In this document: positions 27,001 to 39,000 of the stretch, piece by piece
How the letters are laid out: each line of letters opens with the position of its first letter
Numbering within the stretch: position 1 is the stretch's first letter
Source of the DNA: Toxotes chatareus
Taxonomy: Eukaryota > Chordata > Actinopteri > Toxotidae
Reading direction: 5' to 3'
DNA length: 64,000 nt
Assembly (NCBI GenBank): GCA_016801885.1
Contig: CM028895.1
Span: 8,456,001 to 8,520,000, forward strand
Made by a program: the position numbers and the translations under genes
The notes under the pieces: generated by a model
What the model was told of the DNA's origin: nothing
Database searches by the model: none
Seen by the model: only the letters and a program-made list of their open reading frames with translations

Positions 27001-30000
27001 TGTACACCACACTGACAGCTCCCTGTGATAACCTGCTTGGTATTTCTCCACCAGGACTACCAGGAGGAGATCAGTGTAGCCGAGGAGAACAAGCAGCAGC
27101 TGCACGTTATGGGTGAGCGCCTGGCCAGAGCCAGCCAAGACAGCAAGGCGGCCGAGATCCAACACAAACTCAGCAAAGTCAGCGAGCGCTGGCAACACCT
27201 GCTGGATCTCATTGCTGCCAGGTGGGTGCACAAAACTCTTTTGAATAGGTGGAGAATGTTGTTTGATGGTAGAGTTTGTGGTGTCACAAACTTGAATTGA
27301 AACAGTGTGGTGTTCACCTGCTTTTTCAGCTGAAACTGAAATGCATTCATCAGTGCGTTTGCACTTGACCCTTCACATCCTACTTTGTATAACTCCTCCT
27401 AGTGGAGAAGTGCTTAGATTAGCGAAGGCATGCCTTGGCTTGGCTTTGTTTCCATGGTATCCGTCCCGACACTCCAGCACACGTGATGGGGAATTCATTT
27501 TCCCACAGTGCTGCTGAGGCATTTCCTGAGCTCCTTACTGGGGTCAGTGGGGCTTCCACTTAGTGGAGTTGCAAACCAAGCAGAGAGGTCACATTCCTCA
27601 TACCTTCTCTTCTCTTCTGTCTTTTTCTGTCTTTTTGTCACTCTGGATGCTTCAGCTCACCAGAGTTGGAACCAGTGTAGTACTGATTGAGTTGATTCAA
27701 AACGCACTTTGTAACTGCTATAGACTAGTCAAAGACATAGAATTCATTCTTATTATTCTTATTTTTTGTTGGTCTAATGTGGGAAAGAAGCACTCTGTGT
27801 CTGTGTGTTGTGAATTGAAAGTGTCCTGACTCAGACTTTGACTCTTACTACCTCAGCAACCCCTCCCCCTCAGCTTTTTTTTCTGGCTGTTGTCCTCTGG
27901 ACTGTCCTGGAGGAGGCAAGAAAGAGAGGACAATGTGTGATCTCATTCAGACAGCTGCACTCTCTTTCCATAACTGAAACACAACAAGGACAGACCCTTT
28001 GCAGTTGTCAGGGAAAGCAGAAAACCTCACAATTTAACATTTTCTTTTGTGATTTTGGTTTGTTAAAAAATGTTTTTGTTTTTTTGTTTTGTTTTTTTGG
28101 ACTAAGGAAACAAGGATCTATTTTTATTCTCCTGCAAATATGTTTTAGTGGAAAACTTTTCTTTTCCTTATGCACTGTCCACTGAGGTTTTCTCACATGC
28201 ATGGAGCCTGCAGCCTTTGCTTCTGTTTGCACTCCCCGTGTGTGTATTTGGTGTCTGAGATTCCAACACAGGCCAGCTCTGCAGCACATGCCTCTGACTG
28301 TAAGTCTCTTTTTAGAAACAGCAGCACTTGTCACTCGCAGGCAGTCACACTCACACAGGCACACTCATATACACACACACATTGTTTGGAGTTCTCTTTT
28401 TTTAACTTTGGAGAGCAACAGTTGATAAGTCACAGTTGTGCCACCCCACCGCTACCTGCTGGCCCTCCCCCCTCTGCACAGACAGAGTTTAGAGAAAGTC
28501 CCATGTGGAGCTCGCAGACGAAAGAGAAGAGTGTTTGGATTTACACTGTAGCGCTTCCTGACATTAACGTTGTCTTTGGGAATTCGGCACCCCCATGGTT
28601 TTGGATTTAGGGACGGATAATATGGCAGGATGCTCGAGTGAGGAGGATCTGCCAGACTGCGACTGCGATGTCAACAGGCAGGACAAACTTGAGAATTTAT
28701 GTTGAAGTTGTTTTTTTAAGACTGTGCAGGTTAACAAAGACGTGCATTCTTCAGAACACCACGCAGTGTTGTTTGAACCAGTTTGTTCCCAGCATAGGGT
28801 GGAGACATGGGACAACACAATAAGTTCCAGACAGTTTAGACAATAGCAGGAGTGTTCATGTCAGTGTGAGTGTGGCATCATTTTGTGATTGACATGGTAA
28901 CTAACTTGATCAGATGCAATGAAGCTGTACAACCTTGCAAAAACATGCAAGTTAAAACAAACACTCACAAATAAGAATGATTTGCAACTAGTGTTTGACT
29001 AGGGTCCTTTGTTTGCATTGGATTATGTGTAAAGTTACACTCAAACTACTGTGTCCTACAGTATGATACTTTGTGAGATCCTTAAGAGCAGGTTTAGGAA
29101 ATTTGGACATGTGGAGTATAACCATGCAGCACCTAATGCTATAGCACATTATAGCTGCATGTAATATAGATCTTTCCTGAGACCACCACAGTCAGTCCTG
29201 TACTAAAACTGAGTATATAAGGTGGAGTAGACCTGATGAATGTGTCTATTGTGATTGTTAAACTTTCTTTATGTAATAAACAACAGCCTCAGCCTTCATT
29301 CTCATCAAGTTTGTCATTAAGAGTCGCACTGCTTTGCAGGGTGAGGCGTTAAATGTTAGGCAAGCTTAACATTCACCACCTCACTGTTGTAAGAGCTGGA
29401 TGTTGGCTAATTTAAACATGATTCACATGTTATAGACTGCAGCGGTCAGAGCTGGGAAATGTCTGGCATTTGCAGATCCAAAATGGTCCCCAGTTGTTGT
29501 ATAGGGGTCAAATAAGGTTTCATCACTTCCCAACAAAAATATCTGCACAGATTTGAAATAATAATTCTCATACTCATATTACGTTTCTGCTCTGTTTGGC
29601 TGAACATGGCACAGCAACTTTTTTTTTCTGTCCATTACATGGACAGAACCAAAGAGTGCTTTCTGTGGTGGACTGGGTTTTTTTTTAAATCTTACTTCTA
29701 ATTCAAAACCAGATCAAAGATGTGTCCATTACGTGTCTCTGGTGAATTAAAATGTTCCTGTCTTTCTCATGCACATGTGCCCATTTTTCCTGTTCTGCAT
29801 TGTCTTTGGTTACATGTTGTTTATGTTATTATTTAAATCAACAGAAATAAGCAACAACTCTACGAAAATAAGACAATTTGTTGAAAATGTTTCATATGAA
29901 ATTTTGCATTTACATTTCATTTTTGCATTTCAATAATATCAGCTGGAGAACTCTTTTATTTGATCCTTTAATTTAATTTGATTTACCAGTTGTACTTGCA

Positions 30001-33000
30001 GCACATCTCATGGTTTGTTGTTACATTGTCCCATTTACAGTTGTCCCATGTGTTGACTCTGACGTCCACTTTGACTTTCTTTCCATAACAGGGTGAAGAA
30101 ATTAAGGGAGACCCTGGTCGCAGTGCAGCAGTTAGATAAAAACATGAGCAGCCTGCGTTCCTGGCTGGCTCACATCGAGACTGAGCTGTCCAGGCCCATT
30201 GTCTATGACACCTGTGACGACCAGGAGATTCAGAGGAAACTCAACCAGCAACAGGCAAGTAGAAACACACACAGACAGTCGTGGGATAGGAAAATGCAAA
30301 GCAGAAATTTGTTGTTGTTAAACAAATTTTCATCACTTGACCAACATGTGGTAAAAACGTCCTGTCTTGCACAACTACTGTAGACACATGCGCATCACAC
30401 AGATGTAAAAACACCTTCACAGACACAAACAAGCACACACTGTATATACAAGTATGTACTTTTCTGTAAAAATATATAATGAGAAAATATAAAATGAACA
30501 ATAATAGCAGAACTATGTGACTTATACAGAGTTGGTGGAAAATGAGTGACACTGAACCTCATGAGGAAATCATAGCATGACTCATGCATACATCTCTGCT
30601 GTTTGTTTCAAGCTAGCCTACAGTAGTTATCAGTGTACTTCCTGCTGCCAAGATGCCGCTCTAAATCTGGGCTGGATTCTGGGAACCCACTGACCTCCTT
30701 TCTCTCCAGAACACAAGCATTTACTTTACCAGACTTACTGTGTACTTACTGTATACTGTTGGGATACATTTGCTGCGGATGTCTTCTGCAGAGGGGCAGA
30801 AGACATCAAATCACACCCTCTTTGCAACTTAAATGTAGAGAAACACAGCATGCTACACACATACAACCTTAAACTTCTGCAAAAATCAGTTTATTTTTCT
30901 GGCTGATTTCTAGGAGCTGCAAAGGGACATAGAGAAACACAGCACAGGTGTGGCGTCTGTGTTGAACCTGTGTGAAGTCCTGCTCCACGACTGTGATGCC
31001 TGCTCCACGGAGACAGAGTGTGACTCCATCCAGCAAGCGACCAGGGGGCTGGACAGACGCTGGAGGAACATCTGTGCCATGTCTATGGAGAGAAGGCTCA
31101 AGTCAGTGCTTCTTGGATAAATTCAGTCTTATATCTTGTCTTTTTTATGCATGCACTGGTGGTAAAGTTCAGACATTTCTAGCAAGAGCTCATTTTTGTG
31201 GGTTTAAAGAGCTGCATAGTTACATGCACTCATAGTTGAGAGTTTATGTCAATGATTTGGCCAAGTGTGTCCTCAATTGGTCATTCATTGTGTTAGAAAT
31301 ATAAATGTATATTCAAATTCACTTGACACCAGCCAGATTCCATTGCCTTCTGCAGTATACTGTCATACTATTGATTATGACATGAGTGATTTTTCTTTGC
31401 AGGATTGAAGAGACGTGGAGGTTGTGGCAGAAGTTTCTGGATGATTACTCCAGGTTCGAGGACTGGCTGAAGACCTCAGAAAGGACAGCAGCTCTGCCAA
31501 ACTCCTCTGGAGTTCTTTATACTGTCGCTAAAGAGGAGCTTAAGAAGTTTGAGGTATATTTACTTCGCTTTTTTGATCAGAATGTGGTGTAAAAGACAGC
31601 TGCTGTTGCTCTGTTTGCATGTATTCACATCTGAGTTGGTAGCAGACTGTGAGTAAGGAAAATAAAAACAGAGCCAAAAGTATGGCTGGTTTTAAATTTA
31701 ACGTTTTTATGTGTGAATGTTTTTAAGTTTGAAAATATCCTGTCAGACATTTAAATTTCTCACTGTGAGCAAAGCAGATTTCTAGAGAGAGGGAGAGTCA
31801 CTGCAGGATAGAGGAAACAGAGAAGGAGAGAAGTGTCATGTTACTGAAATTCGTATGCTCAGCTGCTGCAGTCCATCACTGTGCACGTGCACATTCCTGC
31901 TAGCTCACTGTCTGGCCTGGACCACCACCATCTTTTCTGCTTGTGCCTGATTAGAAATCTGATTTCAGCTTAACATAACATTTCTCAATAGTGTTTGTTT
32001 TCTTTGTGCATGCATGTAAAAAATGTTTGAAGCAAAAATAGAACAATTCTTGTGTATTTCCAAGAAAGTGTGTCTTATTCAGAGCTTACATTTGTGTGAT
32101 TTCATTGCAGGCCTTCCAGCGTCAGGTGCAGGAGTGTCTGACCCAGCTGGAGCTCATCAACAAACAGTACCGTCGCCTGGCCCGTGAGAACCGCACCGAC
32201 TCCTCCTGCCGTCTCAGGGAAATGGTGCATGATGGAAATAAGAGATGGGATAACCTGCAGAAGAGGGTGGCTGCCATCCTGCGCAGACTCAGGGTAACAT
32301 TGTGTTGGGTGTTGGTTTAATCATTCTTAACTTAGCAAGTGATTGCGAACTATAGGGGCTACAGCTGATGGGATTTTCTCTCCATTAGCCCCAAGCTGTT
32401 ATTCTGTGTGGCCACAGGCAGCATCAATAAATGATATTATTTTATTGTTTCACTCCATTCACATTTAAAGTCATTAAGAAACAAGCCTGTTAATTTAAGA
32501 TAAAGAAAGAAAGACATGTAAATTAAGAATTGTCTCGCTGTGTTCATGCAGCACTTCATCAGCCAAAGGGAGGAGTTTGAGACGGCACGAGACAGCATCC
32601 TGGTGTGGCTGACTGAGATGGACCTCCAGCTCACCAACATAGAGCACTTCTCTGAGTGTGATGTGCAGGCCAAGATAAAACAGCTCAGGGTGAGATGGAT
32701 GGAAACGGTGTTTGATTACTGTAAAGATTCGTGATTTGGTTCTTAGCTGACACAACAAGCCCAAACAATGCATAAGACATATATGTTGACATATAGTTTA
32801 CAATGGAACCTTCATGTATCAGAACAAAGCATCAGTTGATTTCACAATTCATACCACTGCCTGCCATAGTATGAGATCACTCTGTAGTTGAACTAAAAAA
32901 CTTTACTGAAGCTGTTATTTGCATCATAGTATGTAGTAGTTAGATGCAGCTGTCCTTCGCTCTGATCTCTACTGTGTGTCTTTCTCAGGCATTCCAGCAA

Positions 33001-36000
33001 GAGATCTATCTGAACACGGGGAAGATTGAGCTGGTGTTCAGGCAGGGTGAAGCTCTGATTGAGAAGAGTGAGCCTCTGGATGCAGCTGTCATCGAGGAGG
33101 AGCTGGAGGAGCTGCAGAGATACTGCCAGGAGGTCTTCGGACGAGTCGACAGATACTACAAGAAACTCACACGTCTGCCTGTGAGTACAGATACACACAT
33201 AATGTAGCACATAATGTAGCCTTACGAAATACTGTCATGTCACAATCAGTCAACAGTGTATTTACTGCTGACTCTCACTATGAGAAGACGTGAATCTGTA
33301 CTCAGACGTGACGTGTGACAGTGATTAGTTGACTCAGGGAACTCAAATCGCTCTGTAAACACATTACCACAGCTGTGGTCTGCACCTCCTGTGACATGGT
33401 GAAAACATGTGTCTGACATAGTTTCACACTGACAGCTGGTAAGGAACAGTATAGTATGCTAACAGCACAACACACACACACACACTCACCTCACAGCACC
33501 TCACGACCTGCATTCTCACAGGTCTTAGTTACACATGGTTTGAAATCAAGTGTCCAACCCTCCATTTTCTGTGTGTATTTTCTCTCTCGTTTGGATTATT
33601 CTTTCTTTCCTGTCATTGTGCTCTCCTTCTATCTGCTAATGTTTTCCTGTCCTCTCCCAGCTGGCTGACGACGAGCTTGATGGTTCAGACAGAGAGCTCG
33701 ACATGGAGGAAGGCGGCGACCTCTCTGAGCTGCAGTGGGGTGACTCCTCTTTGCCTCGAACATCCAGCCGTCAAGCCACGGCCACGACCACCCTCTTGCG
33801 GGCCGACCGCTCGGGGCGGGACACTCCGGCCAGTGTGGACTCCATCCCGTTAGAGTGGGACCACGACTACGACCTGAGCAGAGGTCTGGAGAGCCCCGGA
33901 GGACAAGGCCATGGGGAAAGGAGCAGAGGGCAAGAAGAGGAGGATGAGTATCTGAGGACGGCTGCTGCAGTGCTGTCAGGTTGGTCCGACTTTGCGGACT
34001 ATATGATGGATGATTGCTTAAACGTATATACGCTGATTTCTTGTGGATGTAACTATAAGATGCTTTGGTAAGACTTTATTTTACAAGACTGTAAAACATG
34101 TATTTCCAAGTATTTCCAAGGACGTTTTTCTCAAAGAACCATATAATTTAGTATTTATTACAGGCAAAATAGCGACAGCATTGGTGCACTTGCGATTAGT
34201 TACTTCAGTTTCATTTAATTTATTCAGTCAAAGCACAGCAGGTCGGCTTAACATGCAAATTTATCTACAGATGAGTTCAACAGACCTGGCATGAGGACAT
34301 CAGTGCCAATGCATTGCCAAATCTTTATAGATGAGCACTGTATGTTGTATGTCTCTCTTCCCAGATGTAGTTATCCCAGAGAGCCCAGAGGCCTATATAA
34401 AACTGACTGAGAACACACTGAAATCATCCTCTGGTAGGCAACAGCAGCCCTCTGGTGTTGATAAGGAATGACACAGCATGAGTTAGAGGAGCATGCCACA
34501 AACTAAAACAAAAACGGCTTTTTTTTAACATAACCATCAAACTAGGAAACCTCATCAAAGTTGCATGTCCCACCATCTATTTCTCCTTGCAGAGATGACA
34601 CCACTGCATGCTGAGGTCCTGCTCACTAAATGCTACATTCAACTATCACATTTTTATTTTCGTCATTTTCACGGCTAATATCATTGTTTAACATGTTGAA
34701 ACTTCTCTGTTCTTTTCTGTCGTGATGTGCTATTATTTTGCATTTCAGACTAATGCATGCTAACAAAAACTTTACCCCCCACACACACACACTAGTTTTC
34801 CTGACCCTGTTGTGGCCTATGTGCAGGTGAGCCAGGCCAGCTGGAGGCCAGTCTGAGACAGCTGGATCAGGCTCTGGATGCAGGACGATATCACCTCCAG
34901 CAGAGAGAGGCCAGTGCCAACCGCTCCAGCCCCGACATCGACTCCACATACATGGGCTATGTGAGTACTCTTCATTTTTAATCAGTGTTTACTTATTTAA
35001 ATCACACTCTGACATGAGCGATAACTACATAATGCTGAAATTCTCATCTCCATACAGATGTTTCTAACATAAGATGTTTTTGTTGTCACTTTTCCTTGAT
35101 CAATGAGGACTGAAGCATCAACTATAATTAATACACCTCCATACTGTGGAATCTGTGCCTAATTAGGTTAACTACATCAGTTATTAGTGTCTAACGTTTT
35201 AATTTGTAACTCATATTCCAGATGCGTCTGATGGGAGAGTGCCGGGGCAGTATAGACGCAGTGAAGAGAACAGAGGGAGAGCTAACTGAAGATGAGGACG
35301 ACATGCCAGGGCTCACCAACCCGAGCAGCACAGACACTCAGAGTGCAGGTCAGTTTTACACAGACATCAGTCAGATTCCCTCCTCCTGTAAATATTGTGT
35401 GAGCTTGTTTTAACTGGATCTACAAACTGTTTTCCCCCAGGTGTTATCGAGCGCTGGGAACTGATCCAGGCTCAGTCCCTGAGTAAGAAACACAGGCACA
35501 AACAGAACCTGCAGCAGTGGCAGCAGCTGATCTCAGATCTGCAGACCATGAGGGCCTGGCTGGGTCAGTCCGAGGCTGAACTCAGCCAGCTGAGAGGGCT
35601 CGATCTCTGCACTGACATACACACAATCCAGCAGAGAATCAGGAAGCTCAAGGTTAGAGCACGGCGTGTGTGTTTGTCTGTGTGTCTGTTTCAGTGTTTT
35701 TTTTTTTCTACAACAGTGATCTTAATTTTTGGGCCAAATGCTCATCTAATCAAATGAATCTCTTTTAAAATGTTATGAACATTTTTCTCTATAATTCAGC
35801 TTTCTTGAATTCATATATTGCAATGACCAGTGTTGCAGTTTCAGTTAATTTGCGTGTGTTCTCTTATCTGTGTCAGTCCCTGTATAGTATGATGTCAGGG
35901 ACTGTCCATAAAGTACAGTTTCCTTCCAGTGATTTGACCCCACTGACCTTGTTTTAATGTCTTACTTGTGCAGGACGCTGACAATTTTGCCCTTCATTTC

Positions 36001-39000
36001 ACCCTCACATAAACCCACAACACACAACCAGTTCAGCTGTTGCTATTTGTAAAGCATTAAGCAAGATATCACTGTTCTATAAATACATCACTCTGAAGTC
36101 TAATAACTTACATCTAACATGTCCCAAGCACTTCAGCCTAAACCTGCTGCACTGTATATGTTGGCGCCTCATCAATTCTCAGCCTCCTCTGTCTAGTAAC
36201 ACCATAAAGTCTGGGCTGGCTCATGGTTGAGTGTCATTATTCAGTGTAGGTGCTGTTCTGAATACTTTCCCCCTGACTCTTGCTCTCAGGAGCTTCAGAA
36301 GGGGATGGATGCCCACAAGTCAGAGGTCTTGTCTATCAACCTGAGCAGCGCAGACTTCCTCCAATCAGAGGCCGACTCTGAGGATGCCTGGGAGTTGAGG
36401 GACAGGCTGAAAGAGATGAACTCATGCTGGGATCGGCTCAGTACCTCACTGGAGGACTGGAGGGAGGAGCTGCAGAGGGCGCTGATGCAGTGCCAGGTAC
36501 AGAAAACACACAAATACCAATTTTTTTCTTGTTCTGTATGCCAGGAATGCTTTTTATAGAATCATAAGAATCTTGCAACAAAGCGAATTATTGAAACGCA
36601 CACAAAAATTAAAATAAAACAGATATACCATGTTTCCTTGCAGGAGTTCCATGAGATGAGCCACGGTCTGCTGCTGTGGCTGGAGAACATTGACCGCAGG
36701 AGGAACGAGGTAGTTCCCATCCCTCCCAGGGTGGATCGTGAAACATTAAGAGCTCATCACAAAACACTGACGGTACATCTCTCTGCCTCTAGCTTTGTGT
36801 ACAACAGACTTTTATCTGCTGTGGGGTTATTCATCACCACTGTTTCAGCCTTTTATATTAATCAGTCATTTAAAACCTCGTTAGTTCCCACTTTGGGAAT
36901 TACTGAGTTTCAAGAGCAAAGTGGAATTTTGAGCAAAACTAAGGATAACAATGACAATATGTTGTTGTCGTAAGGTTTCTCTGATGTTGTTACACCTATC
37001 ATATTTAGTTGTATAATAACTTTCATGCAGAGATATAGCCCACAATGCTGCATAATTTTTATTTATTTATTTTATTTTATTTTATTTGTTTGTTTAACAG
37101 GGACAGTGCATAGCTCTCAGCCATGCCAGAGTTAGCTACCAGCTAATTTTCATCTGTAGTCCCTGAGCAGGAACAATAAACACTGAGTATTAAGACAAAA
37201 CACTATAGTCCAAGATAAGTTTATACATAAGAATACAACAAATATAAGAACAATGTCACTGAAACAGCCTTCTCAAACAACAACAGGACAACAAACAATA
37301 ACAATCAGACAGCAACAATAACAAAGTGCCAGACAGCAATAAAATCACAATGTTAAATTACAAATCAGTGGATTATGAGCCAATAGGATTTATGGTTGAT
37401 GAGTGCATGATTGGGTTGATTTAAGCCATGATTTTATCTTAGATTTAAAACCAGTGAGGGTGCTTATCTCTCTGATCTCGCTTGGTACTGAGTTCCAATA
37501 ATTAGTGGCTTTGACAGAAAAAGCTGATCTGCCAAATTCAGTAGGTCTGTGCTGTACTGCACAGTAAACTAGGACTAAAAAGAGAAGAGCAGTTTAAGCA
37601 GCAAACTGGAACAAAGATCAACAGCAATGTAAAATAAAACATCTGATAACAAATCCCACAAATCTTTATTGTCCCACAGCAAATCAAACGTGAGCTGCTG
37701 GACTCGCAGCAGAAGGTGTCGTCCCTTCAGGAGCTCTCGGCTCAGCTGCTGGTCAACACTAAACCTCAGAGTCTGCAGCTGCAGTCGCAGACCTCCAAGC
37801 AGATCCAGGGTCAAGGCAGTGACTGTCTTGAGGCCCAGGAGAAAGTGCACGTGATTTGGAACAGACTGAGGCTGCTCCTGAGGGAGGTCAGCTTGGACTT
37901 GGAGGGGCTGGAGAGGAGGCTTGAGGCCATGGACACGCGACAGGTCAGATGATACTGAATACAGAGTGAATGAAGGAGCAGCCAGTTTATGCTGAAATAA
38001 CCAAATGATCGAAATGTTATTGTGACCATTCTCATTTTTGTTTTTCAGGATTGCTTACCTTTGCCTGTTCGCAAGTCAGAAATTTGTGGATCAGCTTCAC
38101 CTGTGTCAGAGGTGGCCGTCGAAAGTCACAAACGATTGGTAATGTTTTCCTTCATCATGGCTGGGGGGGCTAACCTCTGTGCTCCATAAGAGACAGCAAA
38201 TCATCCTCAACCTACCTGCTCCCTTCTCATTCCCAAATAGATCTCTCATAGATGTTCTCTACCCCTTTATTTTTATGGTTAACATAAATGTTTTTCCCTT
38301 TTGCAACAGCTCTGCTAACATGTACATAAAAAGATTTGTTGCTGCCCTCACCCCTCACCCCTCCCCCTCACCCCTCCCTTTCTCGAGATGTTGTTTTCTG
38401 CCCCACATCATGTTAATCTGCTAAAAATGCACAAGAAAACCTGGCTTTTCGTTTCACCATGTAAAACCATGGTTCTGTTATGGATTGATTGATATTAGGG
38501 GTGGTGAAAAAAATCGATTATTGATTAATCGCGAGTATATTATGGATGATTATGAGTCAATTATTAAATTTCCAGAGATCGATTTTTTTTAATTGTAATA
38601 CATTGCAGAGACTTTCGAGTTACTGACTGTCATATAGGATTTAACAGCAAGGCAGAGCTGTTAAATCAAGTCGAGTCTGAGCTCTTCTGGGCTACAAAGA
38701 CATATTTACAGCCTGGAACATTTTTTGTTTTTGGTTTCTATTGATAGATAGATAAAACATGTCAAACAGCCGGTGTCAAAATCGGCCAAAAAAAGTCGTT
38801 TTTTATTTTGACCTTAAAATGTCATAAAAATGGTCATACCGCAGTATGGCGTCAAAATATGTCAAAAGAAGTCATAGTTTATCAAGGCCTAAAAATGTCA
38901 TAAAAAACGTCATACCGCGGTGTGATGTCAAAATATGTCAAAAAAAAGTAATAGTTTATCAGGGCCTAAAAGTTTCATAAAAAATGTCATATGACGTCAA

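Larger units (their letters stand above)
27222..30091 (+). other. Intron 44 of window (2.87 kb), hosts the internal isoform start
   Basis: It contains the alternative first coding exon at 28595-28677 and the presumed promoter before it. Further on lie a TATATAAG at 29214-29221 and AATAAA at 29276-29281, possibly a decayed LTR. The remainder is AT-rich with no other feature seen. Confidence 0.7.

Noticed and set aside
28170..28610. 146-residue open frame upstream of the alternative exon
   Set aside because: Different frame from the alpha2 start codon, Ser/His/Thr-rich and without family resemblance; more likely promoter and leader.
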